NCBI RefSeq assembly: GCF_011386835.1
Contig: NC_088792.1
Span: forward strand, 221,677,894 to 221,741,893
Reading direction: 5' to 3'
DNA from: Chrysemys picta bellii
Taxonomy: Eukaryota > Chordata > Testudines > Emydidae
Length of the DNA: 64,000 nucleotides
Position 1 is the stretch's first letter, and each line of letters begins with the position of its first letter. Below, one piece after another: positions 25,110 through 35,961 of this stretch. The position numbers and the translations under genes are program-made. The notes under the pieces were generated by a model. The model was not told the DNA's origin. It saw nothing but the letters and a program-made list of their open reading frames with translations, and searched no databases.

Positions 25110-25170
25110 CACACAGAGACTTGAACCCAGATCTTCCAAGACAATGCTCTTACCACTGAGCTTAGCATTC
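25110..25170 (-). repeat. tRNA-derived SINE fragment
   Basis: The minus strand reads TAAGCTCAGTGGTAAGAGCA, an A-box-like start. About 20 bases on it reads TCTGGGTTCAAGTCTC, a B-box-like GGTTCAAGTCT. Spacing and sequence are those of a tRNA-like RNA polymerase III promoter. There is no foldable acceptor stem, so it is a SINE head, not a tRNA gene. Confidence 0.6.
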
Positions 25171-25384
25171 TGAAGCAGGGAGCTCTCAATCTGTCCTGTA
25201 GAATCTGTCCCCCTGTATATAAATAATTAGATATTCATTGGCCCGGAGAGAGAGAGAAAATGACTAGAGGGGATTTGAACTTAATTCTGAGACCACCACT
25301 GTTTTCCTTAAGAGAGGGCTGTCCTGGCTTAACTCCAGAAGCTATGAATATGACACAGCCTTTAGTTACCTGGAGAAGCATTAT

Positions 25385-25450
25385 CTGTGAAAAGTTTGGT
25401 GTAAGTGACTTGCACAGAATCACACAGGAACTCAGTGGAAAAGGAACTAA
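25385..25450 (+). repeat. MIR/CORE-SINE-like fragment
   Basis: 'gtaagtgacttgcacagaat' followed by CACACAGGAACTCAGTGG resembles the conserved core of MIR-type SINEs (GTGACTTGCCCAAGGTCACACAG). It lies 200 bp right of the tRNA-like piece, so both may belong to one decayed SINE cluster. Confidence 0.5.
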
Positions 25451-25677
25451 CTAGTTCTCCCTGTATTTACTCCACTCTTTGATCCTAAATCCTGAACATT
25501 TGGATATTCTGTGCCCTTATATTTGAGGTGTTATGTAGCTTTACAATGTATTGAAGTATATTCTTAACCTTATACACTGTAATTCTTTATCTGTAGTTCT
25601 ATTTTAGCATTCAGCTAAGTAATTTATTTGAGTTGGGTTTGATATTTTTACATTATTTCATGGCTGGAACCAATTTA

Positions 25678-25800
25678 TTATTATTATTTATATTGCAGTA
25701 GCAGCTAGATGGGCCATAACTCCACTTTAATAGGTACTGTACAAACACATGTGAAAAGACAGTTCCTGCTTGAAAGAGCTTACAGTCCAAGGCCCTGCTC
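25678..25800 (+). repeat. Old interspersed repeat after a TTA run
   Basis: (TTA)n is followed by 'tatattgcagtagcagctag', TAGGTACTGTACAAACACA, a 'gacagttcctgcttgaaaga' block and GCTTACAGTC. The same modules recur in part at about 30294-30340 (AGACAAGATCCCTGCT, GAGCTTACAAAACTAA). This is a dispersed repeat shared within the window, of unknown class. Confidence 0.45.
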
Positions 25801-26024
25801 CTGCAAACACATATGCAGGTGCTTTACTTTATGGTTGTGAATAGTTTCATTTGGACCAACTCACTGAAACTGTTCATGTGTATAAAGTTAAGTCTATACG
25901 TATTTGCAGGATCAAGGCCTAAAAGACAAGATTAAACAGATGAGTGAAACAAATATTGGAGACTGGGGGGCAATGTCAGAGGGAAGGAAGCATTAGGTAA
26001 TAGGAACAAGATGCTTTAGCATAG

Positions 26025-26823
26025 GCTAGTGTCATAAACATATAGCTAAGGGTAGCATAAAATCCCTCCTTTACCTGTAAGGGGTTAAAAAGCTCAAATA
26101 ACCTGCTTGGCACCTGACCAAAAGGACCAATAAGGGAAGAATATTGTTTCAAATCTGTGGGGAGGGGTTTTGGTTGTGCTCTCTCAGGACAGAGAGAGGG
26201 ACCAGGCTGGAAAAAAACCTCTCCTAAAACCTACCTGAAATAAGCATCTAAGTTTACAAAAATTATAAGTAAAGCAAGGAAATGCCTTAGATTATCTTTT
26301 GATTTAGCGTGTGAATTTTCCTTATGCTAAGAGGGAGGTTTATTCCTGTTATTTGTAACTTTAAAGTTTTGCCTAGAGGGGAATCCTCTGTTTTAAATCC
26401 TTTTACCCTGTAAAATTACCTCCTATTCTAATTTTACAGAGGTGCTTCTTTTACTCTTTTCTTTATAATAAAGTTCTTTTAAGAACCTGATTGATTTTTA
26501 GTGTCCTAAAAACCAGGAATTTGGTCTGTGCTCACTTTGTTAACCTATCAGTTGGTATATTATTCTCAAGCCTTCTCAGGAAAGGGGGTGAACGGGGTTG
26601 GGGGATATTTTGGGGAAACAGGAACTCAAAGTGATCCTTTTCCTGAAACTTTGTCTAACTCACTTGGTGGTGGCAGCAATATCGTCTAAGGACAAGGAAG
26701 AATTTGTGCCTGGGAGAAGTTTTTAACCTAAGTTGGTAGAAATAAGCTTAGGGGGGTCTTTCATGCGGGTCCCCATGTCTGTACCACACAGTTCAGAGTG
26801 GGGAGGGAACCCTGACATGCTAG
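26025..26823 (+). mobile_element. Solo LTR (about 788 bp)
   Basis: The LTR 26030-26817 starts TGTCATAAACATATAGCTAA and ends CCCTGACA, so tips TGTCA/TGACA are inverted. Flanks GCTAG occur at 26025-26029 and 26819-26823, with one extra T beside the right end. A plus-strand AATAAAG is at about 26467. The stretch CTTGGTGGTGGCAGCAAT near 26661 resembles the primer-site region of vertebrate Gypsy elements, so part of the right side may be an extended LTR or leader. No gag-pol remains. It is probably Gypsy-like; ERV cannot be excluded. Confidence 0.65.
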
Positions 26824-28084
26824 CTGTGTGCACAATTTGTAACCAATCAGTAGCAGTACACACAACCCACTATCTATCTCGCCATTATTGGATGACCGCT
26901 TTCTATATGCCCCGAGGTAGAAGTGAATTTTAAGGAGAGGCAGGGAGAAGGAGAAGTTGATGGCTTCATGGATTTTGATAAAGAACTTTTCCAATGCATT
27001 ATGAATGCATAGAATGGAAAGGGGTGCAGAGGTGCTTGTATCACAAGTGTAGAACTGTCGATGTTAGCTAGGGATGCTGACATATTTTAATCGGAGTAAA
27101 TCAAAGACTACTATTAATATTACAACACAGATGTGCAAGAGTAGCATTCATTTATCATTGAAAGATTATACAAAGAAGAATTTCAGTCAGGATGATTTCC
27201 CATGATGTACAGCTTATTTCTTGTTGTTACAAACATCTTTCATTAGCAATATTTGGATTTATTACTGTGTCATCAGAGGATGAAGTTAGCTTCAGGGAAA
27301 CATGTGGAGGCTTCTATAGTCTTAACTTGTGTGACTTGCTTTAGGAAGATAATCTTGCTATGGTTAAATTCTTGACCTTGACTAATTGACTTATTTAAGT
27401 TAGATTTAATTAAATATAAACACAATTTTCTTCTTCTGCCCAGAAGGCTCCTAATCTCATCAAAGTATGAATTAGCGCAGGTATCTATTTTCTTCTTAAG
27501 CGGTGGTCATATGTCTTGATTCCTCACTTACTTCATACCTCTTCTTGTGGCAACAGCCCTGTTCAAGAATACAGTAGCTTCTCAACTGGCTGCTCATGCC
27601 ATAATCATCATAGACAAAAAAATTCTGCTTTTAAGGTGTTTTTTTTTTATTTAAAGCACAGTGTGGGAAAGTAATTTCAGTGCCTTTGGCATACATTATT
27701 TAGATTTGTTTTCAAGAATTAAAATTCAATAACTTCTTTCAGAAATAAAAATGCATCTTTGGTTACTTGACATCCCACGCTACAGCTGAAAAAAGAACTC
27801 CATAATTCTGGGGTGTCATTTTATGCATAACAAAATAACTGACCCACATTTTAATCATATGGCTGATTTAGCCAATGAGTAGCATTGTGTGACTATGAAC
27901 AAAATGATCCTTTAAAAGAGATCAGGTTTGGTGAGAGTCAGAGAAAAGATCCAAGGCAAATCTCATAAAGAGCTAGTTTGTCTAAGTCACACCACTATGA
28001 ATAGTTATTTCTGCAGCACTTTTTAATGATGTAGCTGAATTATTATCTTAAAGAATTGAAACAAACCCACCATTGAAATGTCTA
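26824..28084. other. Unassigned AT-rich DNA
   Basis: Nothing recognised. Confidence 0.5.
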
Positions 28085-28215
28085 TTGGATAGTCTTGGCC
28101 CAGTTCCACCCTAAATTAGAACACTATTTAGACTGGCAGTTCTTTATGGCAGGGACCATTTTTCTATGTATTTGTATGGTGCCCCTATGTACTGCTACAA
28201 TAAAAATCAAATATT
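28085..28215 (+). repeat. Old interspersed repeat ending in AATAATAAAAAT
   Basis: GCAGTTCTTTATGGCAGGGACC, TTTGTATGGTGCCCC and a tail of AATAATAAAAAT are the layout of a dispersed, LINE/SINE-tail-like repeat. It has no coding part and no clear target duplication. Confidence 0.4.
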
Positions 28216-29132
28216 AATAATAAAAATGAGGGAAGAGGGGCTGTAACCTAAAAAGGCCGATTCCACTGCCTTTCACCCCTGCTCACCCATATCGGGCATT
28301 TAATTGGTTCCAGTGCAGGGGTTACAGGACCTCTACCATAAAACTTGCAACTCAGGTTCTCCTCAGCCAACCCGCTAGACTCAGCGCACTCTGAGTCCTA
28401 CCACCCTCCCCACACAAAGGGGACAGAGGGTGCAGAAAGGTGGAGACATTGGACAACAAGGGCCACAAGGTCTGACCCTATCCCATGAGCCCAAGTCCCA
28501 TCACCAAAGTTCCAGGCCTTTTACCTGTGGGAACCATTCATTTTATCCATTTAACCACACTGGAAACCAGGCTCAAGTTGCAATGAATCAACAACCCAAC
28601 CAAGTAACTCGGGTAGATACCAAGTGCATTCCTACTTAACCCATTGTGGCTTGCAGGCACTGCAAGGAAAGCAAGAAACTGCCTGGTCCTCCGTCAATTG
28701 GCCCTTGGGGGGAAAAATTCCTTCCTGATCCCTGAACAGGTGATTGACTAGTCCCACAGCATCTGCCAGGCTGGATTCCCCCACCTAGTCAGCTTGCATA
28801 GGGCATAGCTGCTGAAAATAGAGCCAAAAGAGGCCGCATATGAACCCCACTCAGGCTTAAATCCTGGGAGCTAGTTAATGCTGGACAATCATCACTCCTC
28901 CTCTTCCACCCCCAACAGACAACGGATGCTAGAGATTCCAAGGGGGTGGTGGTGTGGGGAAGCGGCACCTGGTGAGCGTCAGTGAACATCTCCTTCCCTC
29001 ACTGCTGGGGCTATCCCCTTTATGTTCTCCCATCCGTTGAGGCACATGAACAGCATTTCTTATGGCCCTCAGAACAAAGTGGCAGCAGGAGCAACACATT
29101 ACATACATGTGTACCCAGAAGACACCTTGGCT
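28216..29132. other. Unassigned GC-moderate DNA
   Basis: Includes 'gaaaaattccttcctgatcc', a phrase often seen in LINE 3' regions, but no full LINE end. No gene recognised. Confidence 0.4.
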
Positions 29133-29227
29133 GGGATTTTTCAAACTCCGTGGAATTAGGCACTCAGATTTCATTGAATTTCAATAGGTTATGGGCACCT
29201 AACTGCCACAGACTCCTTTGAACATCC
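29133..29227. repeat. Fold-back interspersed repeat
   Basis: GGGATTTTTCAAACTCC at the left and GACTCCTTTGAACATCCC at the right are imperfect inverted copies. Between them 'attaggcactc' pairs with 'gggcacctaact', and ATTGAATTTCAAT is a central palindrome. The whole 95 bp is one long imperfect hairpin. Confidence 0.55.
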
Positions 29228-30487
29228 CTTTGCATAATACTTCACAAATGTGGGGTATTGCCTGCTGTTCCCCTGGTATGGCAGCCTCAAAGTTCTCCTC
29301 CCACTAGCCCTTTGGGTGTGTAGTTGCAACCACTGGGACACCCACCAGGAGTCAATGAAGTCACAGCCAGATGGAAATTTTTCGGCTACATGTGTTTTCA
29401 CTGAAAAATGCTGATTCATTGAAATGGTGTGGGGAAGGGGCTGGTTTCAATGAATTTCCCATTTTGAGAAAAAAAATTAAAAGGCATTGTCAATGTTGTG
29501 AAAACCTCCTCTTTTGACATTTGCAGCATGAACAAGTTCCACATAGGGACTTTTCATTTTGAAATTTAAGTTAGTTTTTAGTAAAAATAAATAAATAAAT
29601 ATATTAGTGGTCAAAACTCAAAACACAATGATTTGATACAACCATTTCAACTGACTCAGTCCAAAAATTTATTTAGGATTTTCTGTTTGCAAAAATTTGA
29701 GATTGCAAAGTTTCATCCCAATTTGGGACAAAATATTCAAAATATGGAACATTCTTACAGCATGTCACAACTGTTTGCCGCCCAGCTTTAATGACAGATA
29801 CTCTACACACCAAGTGGAGATAGTTCTTCTGATAAGAAAAGGAATGGACAGCACCGGCTTGATCCAACACAGGTGAGAAGAGACCATAATACACTCCTCC
29901 TCCCCCTTTTTGTGTCTTTTAAAGGATTTAAAATGGTTCTATCTAACCTTCCTCTCCCCATTTTTATAGTGTGTGTTTATTCATGTTTTCTGTTCTTAAA
30001 TCGCTTGCTTGTACAGAAATGCCTCTACTAAACTTTAGAGACTATCACCTAGAAATTGTCTTTTTCCAAATTAAAGAGTAAAAAGCAGATGTAATTCTGC
30101 TGAAATATTTTTAAACGGTTTCTGCATTTAGGTTCTGTTTGCTTGTTTTCTGCTGTTTGGTTGCTATCAGTGGAACAGAAGCAATGCTATTTGATTCAGA
30201 CACTGTGGCACAGTTTTAGGCAAGAGCCATTATTGTCCCTTTCTCCTCCTCTTAAATTGGTATGCACAGTTTTCTTTAAAAAAAAACACATAGGAAGACA
30301 AGATCCCTGCTCTAGGAGCTTACAAAACTAACATATATTGGACAATTGTACCCAAAATGTTGTATGATTAGGGTCAAGAGAGCCCTGGGAAGGAATTAGT
30401 GATGGAAAACAAACTCCTGATCCATTTTCCTTCTGTAATTTAGTTCTCAGATGTGCACACTCAGTTTCTGAGAGCTAGTGAGGATGT
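29228..30487. other. Unassigned AT-rich DNA
   Basis: Near 29580-29610 there is an AAAT/AATA run. The stretch 29370-29770 contains many AAAATTT-type units, as at 2205-2580, and may be an old repeat of the same kind. No coding motif. Confidence 0.45.
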
Positions 30488-30595
30488 CTGTTTAGATCAC
30501 AAAAAGAACAGGAGTACTTGTGGCACCTTAGAGACTAACAAATTTTGCAGATACAAACTAACACGGCTGTTACTCTGAAAACTGTTTAGATCACA
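30488..30595. mobile_element. 80 bp mini Penelope-like insert with opposed ends
   Basis: The insert 30502-30581 is flanked by CTGTTTAGATCACA at 30488-30501 and 30582-30595, an exact 14 bp duplication. The left half (CTTGTGGCACCTTAGAGACT) is in minus PLE orientation. The right half (ACTAACACGGCTGTTACTCTG) is in plus orientation. The same opposed layout is seen in the 50784-51160 copy. The insertion hit the left junction of the hAT-like element that starts at 30592 and so duplicated that element's own target duplication. Confidence 0.8.
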
Positions 30596-30764
30596 GTTTC
30601 TCAAATGCGGCCATGGTGGCATGCGGCCACCAGGGGATTTCCCTGCAGCCACAGCAGTTTCCTGGACAGTGGGGGGAAGCATCAGCCCCTTCCCTTCCTC
30701 CCTGTTGCTCCTGCATGCGCTGCCTCTCTGCAGACACATGTGGACACACAACGCTTAAGGAGAA

Positions 30765-30925
30765 AGGTGAGGTGGCGAGGAGGGGGTGAGGTGGCGAGTG
30801 GCGAGGCGAGCAGCAGGCAGGGGGTCCTGGCAGAAGAGTAAGGAGGCGAGTGGCAAGCCAGCAGCAGGGTGAGGAGGTGGGCAGGGGAGTCTGGCTGCAA
30901 GCGGGGGGCTGAGGAGGTGAGCGCC
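30765..30925. repeat. G-rich imperfect tandem repeat (GGTGGCGAG/GAGGCGAG units)
   Basis: GTGAGGTGGCGAG recurs twice, followed by variants such as GAGTGGCGAGGCGAGCAGC and GAGGCGAGTGGCAAGCCAGC. It is a short degenerate minisatellite inside the hAT-like element. A similar GGCGAGCGGGTGGGCAAGC tract occurs at 41889-41945 in another hAT. Confidence 0.6.
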
Positions 30926-31099
30926 GGGCACATGGGCAGTGGCTGGAGCCCCCTTTTGGGGAGGCTAGCCCCTTACTCCACCCCTTATGCCCGCGTTGCC
31001 ACCCCTTCTTTTCATAGATTCATAGATTCTAGGACTGGAAGGGACCTCGAGAGGTCATTGAGTCCAGTTCCCTGCCTGCATGGCAGGACCAAATACTGT

Positions 31100-31903
31100 C
31101 TAGACCATCCTTGATAGACATTTATCTAACCTACTCTTAAATATCTCCAGAGATGGAGATTCCACAGCCTCCCTAGGCAATTTATTCCAGTGTTTAACCA
31201 CCCTGACAGTTAGGAACTTTTTCCTAATGTCCAACCTAGGCTTCCCTTGCTGCAGTTTAAACCCATTGCTTCTTGTTCTATCCTTAGAGGCTAAGGTGAA
31301 CAAGTTTTCTCCCTCCTCCTTATGACACCCTTTTAAACTCCTGAAAACTGCTATCATGTACCCTCTCAGTCTTCTCTTTTCCAAACTAAACAAACCCAAT
31401 TCTTTCAGCCTTCCTTCATAGGTCATGTTCTCAAGACCTTTAATCATTCTTGTTGCTCTTCTCTGGACCCTTTCCAATTTCTCCACATCTTTTTGGAAAT
31501 GCGGTGCCCAGAACTGGACACAATACTCCAGCTGAGGCCTAACCAGAGCAGAGTAGAGCGGAAGAATGACTTCTCGTGTCTTGCTCACAACACACCTTTT
31601 CATACATCCCAGAATCATGTTTGCTTTTTTTGCAACAGCATTACACTGTTGACTCATATTTAGCTTGTGGTCCACTATAACCCCTATATCCCTTTCTGCC
31701 GTACTCCTTCCTAGACAGTTTCTTCCCATTCTGTATGTGTGAAACTGATTTTTTCTTCCCAAATGGAGCACTTTGCATTTGTCTTTGTTAAACTTCATCC
31801 TGTTTAACTCAGACCATTTCTCCAATTTGTCCAGATCATTTTGAATTATGACCCTGTCCTCCAAAGCAGTTGCAATCCCTCCCAGTTTGGTATCATCCGC
31901 AAA
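31100..31903 (-). pseudogene. CR1 reverse transcriptase, palm end to C-terminus
   Basis: The catalytic FADDTKLGG motif is intact just upstream (complement of about 31889-31903) and is in frame with the 254-codon open stretch 31100-31864. This shows [79 protein letters not shown] and ends near LPREAVESPSLEIFKSRLD. It corresponds to the C-terminal half of ORF2p RT. The upstream part is in another frame, so no complete enzyme is encoded. Confidence 0.9.
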
Positions 31904-32078
31904 CTTAATAAGCGTACTTTCTATGCCAATATCATATCTAAGTCGTTGATGAAGATATTGAACAGAGCCGGTCCCAAAACAGACCCCTGCGGTACCCCAC
32001 TCATTATGCCTTTCCAGCAGGATTGGGAACCATTAATAACTCTCTGAGTACGGTTATCCAGCCAGTTATGCACCCACC

Positions 32079-32336
32079 TTATAGTAGCCCATCTAAATTG
32101 TATTTGCCTAGTTTATCGATAAGAATATCATGCGAGACCGTATCAAATGCCTTACTAAAGTCTAGGTATACCACATCCACGGCTTCACCCTTATCCACAA
32201 GGCTCGTTATCCTATCAAAGAAAGCTATCAGATTGGTTTGGCATGATTTGTTCTTCACAAATCCATGCTGGCTGTTCCCTATCACCTTACCACCTTCCAA
32301 GTGTTTGCAGATGATTTCCTTAATTACTTGCTCCAT
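32079..32336 (-). pseudogene. CR1 reverse transcriptase, N-terminal palm part
   Basis: The 85-codon frame reads MEQVIKEIICKHLEGG, NSQHGFVKNKSCQTNLIAFF and YLDFSKAFDTVSHDIL, the RT finger/palm block with the catalytic Asp of motif A. A frameshift or stop after about 32079 separates it from the FADD-containing part. The 5' end of the insertion is just right of it (about 32340). Confidence 0.88.
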
Positions 32337-32956
32337 TCTTACTCCACCCCTTCAGCAGCCAGAACCCCAAGACCCCCTGCACCTGAAGCCACAAGCCCGC
32401 CGCCCAGAGAAGCCCCGAGCGCCTCCCCATCCCACGGCCAGAGGAGCCCTGGGCTGGCCGAGGCCCCAAGAACCCCCGCTCCCACACACACATACACACC
32501 CCCGAAGGAGCCCCGGGCCGGCCGCAGCCGTGCCTTCCCTCCCCAGACGCAAGCCACCCAGATATGTTTTTCATTATTATTTGGACTTCTATTATGTCAA
32601 AGCATTTTTTAAATTTACTTCAGAATTGTTATACAGACAACCACTGTTACCAAAAAAGCAAAAGAAACAATAATAAAAAAGACAAGAACGTGCAAAGCAC
32701 CTCATTTGTATTTCCATTCGGTCCAGTAAAGAATAGAGATAACTGTGCATGATTTTTATTATTGAGTGTGAAAAAAAAACAAACCCCAAACCTTACATAA
32801 ATAAATTACAATGATTTGGAGATATATATATTACTTTATTAACTTTAGGAAAAATACAAAATTTTTGGAGAAAGTGTCAGTGCGGCCACCAGCAAGAGTT
32901 GGTGGCCGCACTCTGAGGCCACCAAAAAAATTGTTGCAAGAACCCCTGGTTTAGAT

Positions 32957-33839
32957 GACCCTCATCACTACAACATATGAGGGCCTTTAAGGAGAAACAT
33001 CTGTTTTATACCACCACAGAGCTAACAATCTTAGAACAACAATGATATAACCTCAGCAAATTGCTTCTGCACAGAGCTTTACAGATTAGTTTATCCCTGT
33101 GACAACATGTCCTTGTAGATAGCTCATTGGAAATTCCTGCCAAATGTGCAGCAGCAGTGAAAAAGCAAACAAAAGGTTAGGAAGTATAAATAATGGGGTT
33201 TAAAAAGAATACTGTGAATATTTTAATGCCATTTTATAAAGTAATGGTACGCTCTGAGTAGCAGATTTAGTTTACAGAGGAGACAAGTGAGAAGGGACCT
33301 GACAGCAAATCTAGGGAAGGTAGATCAGGCACTGCTCTTTACCCTCTTTTGCAATACCAGCATGAACAACAGCTGTAGAATTGAATAGCAACAAATTTAA
33401 AGCAGTTAAACAACAACAACACCGCACATAATTAACCTGTGCAGCTCACTGACAAAATAATTGAACCAAGAGCTGAGTAGAATTGTATGTCAATAAATAA
33501 GATTATCCATAACCTAGGTAAAATTGTACAACAAGTAAAAATGTCCATGATTTGTTCTTCATATTATAGCATCAAAAGCTTGTATTTAACAACTACATTA
33601 TTTTTAAGATCGCATGGCTGATACACAGGAGAAGCCAGAGCCTGGAATTGACTACAGCATGCACCTCACTCTGCCCCTGAACTCAAGGGCTGTATCTTCC
33701 AAAATGAAGGACATACCCTTTGGCCTTAGTGCCCTACAAACTAGCAGAACAAGGGGATGCTCCACACACATGGGGAGCTTGGATACTCCCATAATATGAA
33801 TAATTGATAATAAGCCTTCCACTAACAGCCTGGGATTCA
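32957..33839. other. Unassigned AT-rich DNA
   Basis: Nothing recognised. The 61-codon frame at 33614 has no domain motif. Confidence 0.5.
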
Positions 33840-34548
33840 GAATAAACAAGGGTTGTCAAGTGATTAAAAAAATTAATTGTGATTAAAAATTGAGATGAAT
33901 TGCACTGTTAAACAATAATAGAATACTGTTTATATAAATATTTTTGGATGTTTTCCACATTTTCAAATATATTTAGCATATGTGGCACGTAAATACCTTG
34001 CAATGCCAGCTACAAAAGTGCCATGTAAATGTCTGTTCTCACTTTCAGGTGAAATTGTAAATAAGAAGTGGGCAGCATTATCTCCCATAAATGTAAACAA
34101 ACTTGTTTCTTTTAGCAATTGGCTGAACAAGAAGTAGGACTGAGTGGACTTGTAGGCGCTAAAGTTTTACATTGTTTTGCTTTTGAGTGAAGTTATGTAA
34201 TAAAATAAATCTACATTTCTAAGTTGCACTTTCACGATAAAGAGATTGTACTATGGTACTTGTATCAGGTGAATTGAAAAATACTATTTCTTTTGTTTAT
34301 AATTTTTACAGTGCAAATATTTGTAATAGAAATATAAAGCGAGTACTGTACACTTTGTATTCTGTGTTGTAAATGAAATAAATATATTTGAAAATGTAGA
34401 AAAATATCCAAAATATTTAATAAATTTCAATTGGTAGTCTATTGTTTAACAGTGCAATTAAAACTGCGATTATTTTTTTAATCACGATTAATTTTGGGGG
34501 GTTAATCACATGAGTTAACTGTGATTAATTGACAGCCCTAGAAGAACC
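33840..34548 (+). mobile_element. hAT transposon derivative with long inverted arms, copy 2
   Basis: The element 33848-34540 begins AAGGGTTGTCAAGTGATTAA and ends TTGACAGCCCTA. Flanks GAATAAAC (33840-33847) and GAAGAACC (34541-34548) agree at 6 of 8 bases. It is the same family as 22124-23148 but inverted. The left arm is only about 125 bp and joins the transposase remnant abruptly at about 33973; the right arm (about 34195-34540) is near full length. It is an independent internal-deletion derivative. Confidence 0.82.
33977..34137 (+). pseudogene. hAT transposase C-terminal dimerisation remnant, copy 2
   Basis: The plus strand reads, without a stop, HVARKYLAMPATKVPCK-like residues, then CLFSLSGEIVNKKWAALSP and INVNKLVSFSNWLNKK before a stop at 34135-34137. 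This is the terminal part of the hAT dimerisation domain and shows that both copies derive from the 3' end of a transposase gene. The upstream catalytic RNase H-like domain is absent. Confidence 0.72.
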
Positions 34549-35788
34549 CTTTGTTAAAGCAAAATAATTCTATAATTCCTATTTTCTGTAATGAGATTAA
34601 GATTAATGGAGGCAAAAATGTAGTGTTTCTGGACTAGTGGTCTCAAGAGAAAGATCTAAAATATTTTAAACAACTGGCGTTTAAATTCTCAAAGGCTTTT
34701 TTTCTCCCCACAAGTTACAATTCTCAGCTAAAAGCTTCATTAAAATGGAATTAACATTATAAATAAAAATCAAAAACAAAGTGGAAGAAAACTCTGAAAA
34801 AGGTCAGGGTAATTCTCTGTGTGTGCACCCTGGGGTCCTGCATCCACAATGGAAAGATACCATGCTTTTTAATATTTTCCATACATATATATATAAATAA
34901 AAGTGTAAGTCAATTTTAATAAAGCTTGTGTAGAAAGAAGGAATGTATTTCTCTCTACATTTGCCAAACGTTAATGTGGTATGTCTGTGTTAGAAAGCCC
35001 AACACATCAGGTCTGGTCTCAGTAACTGTTCCTTTATTAACTTACCAAATGGCCCCAAGGACCATGCAAAATTCCTTATCCTGGAATACATGTGTAGGGA
35101 CTGTCCTGAACCCCCAGGATACAACAGTGTGCAAGAGTCCATACAATAGTTATAATTACTCAAGCATTCCAGGTGGTAATTATGAAGTCAAGGACTCTGG
35201 CAACCATAGTTACTGCAGAAACTTTGGTAGGGGTTAAAATATCATAATCCTACATATGCAGATAGCTCTGATATAGACTTCTCAATCTCCATCCAATGCA
35301 ATTTGCCAGTTCTACAAATACCACACACTTCTCGTAAGCTTGGATATAGTGGGGCAGATTCTCAAACTGGGGTACAGCCTCTTTGCCCTATTTATGTGGC
35401 ACAAAATCCAGCCTGAAATGCCAAGCAAAGAATCCCCATGTTCAAAGAAAACTCCCTGCATGTGCATTTGTGCTGCAGCTGGACCCTGCATTTCTGCTCA
35501 CTACTCCTTCCACCATAGAGGTTGGGACTGGGGAGGAAAGAGGTGGGCTGTGGGCAAGACGGGATATGAATAGGGGCTGAGAGGGGGCCCAGTAAATCTG
35601 TGCTCAACTATGGCAAGCCTTGGTTACATGGGGTCCATTAAGGAGCCTATGCCATTGGTTTAATTTACAGCTGACTGGAAATAGTTCTAATCATCATTAA
35701 GACCAGACCCTAAATATGAGAGAGCCATAACTGTCACCTCCCCCACCTCCAAAAGCACAGTTGATCCAGTGTGTTAAATAATCCAAAA
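34549..35788. other. Unassigned DNA
   Basis: A TA-rich run lies at 34884-34902. The 103-codon frame at 34926-35237 and overlapping frames at 35340-35607 show no domain motif. Confidence 0.45.
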
Positions 35789-35910
35789 CTATTTTAATCA
35801 AGTATCAGAGGGGTAGCCGTGTTAGTCTGGATCTGTAAAAAGCAACAGAGAGTCCTGTGTCACCTTTAAGACTAACAGATGTATTGGAGCATAAACTTTT
35901 GTGGGTGACA

Positions 35911-35961
35911 GGGCCGGCTCCAGCATTTCTGCTGACCCAAAAAAAAAAAAAAAAAAAAAAG
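35911..35961. mobile_element. hAT-type tip plus poly-A inside the PLE
   Basis: CAGGGCCGGCTCCAGCATTT is a hAT-like terminal repeat related to CAGGGCCGGCTTTAGG at 39887. It is followed by GACCC and 22 or more A. The other end is missing, so it is a broken insertion or a captured fragment at the rearrangement point. Confidence 0.5.

Larger units (their letters stand above)
31009..32343 (-). mobile_element. CR1 LINE, 5'-truncated, nested in a hAT-like element
   Basis: The 3' end lies at the left as the reverse complement of the CR1 tail (TTCATAGATTCATAGATTCT, 31011-31030). The element covers much of RT and the 3' UTR. Possible short duplications are CCACCCCTTC at 30999-31008 and 32344-32353; a 15 bp match (CTTACTCCACCCCTT at 30972 and 32338) competes with it. 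It is younger-looking than the other CR1 copies: it has long open frames and an intact FADD motif. Confidence 0.9.
30584..32956. mobile_element. hAT-like element with nested CR1
   Basis: The element 30592-32948 starts CACAGTTTCTCAAATG and ends TTGCAAGAACCCCTG, whose reverse complement CAGGGGTTCTTGCAA resembles the usual hAT tip. GTTTAGAT occurs exactly at 30584-30591 and 32949-32956, an 8 bp duplication. The interior has a G-rich left part with GAGGCGAG-type subrepeats, a C-rich part (32345-32570) and an AT-rich right part, plus 'gcggccaccagcaagagttg' near the right end, which pairs with GCGGCCACCAGG near the left. No transposase is recognised. A CR1 (31009-32343) is inserted within it. Confidence 0.65.

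Noticed and set aside
25110..25170. Functional tRNA gene
   Set aside because: A- and B-box-like blocks exist, but acceptor and anticodon stems do not pair; it is a SINE head.
30972..32352. 15 bp match CTTACTCCACCCCTT as certain CR1 target duplication
   Set aside because: It would leave 22 or more non-CR1 bases between the left copy and the CR1 tail. A shorter match CCACCCCTTC abuts the tail, so neither can be called firmly.
32023..32673. 216-codon plus-strand frame
   Set aside because: Antisense to CR1 RT on its left and low-complexity C-rich hAT interior on its right; no independent motif.
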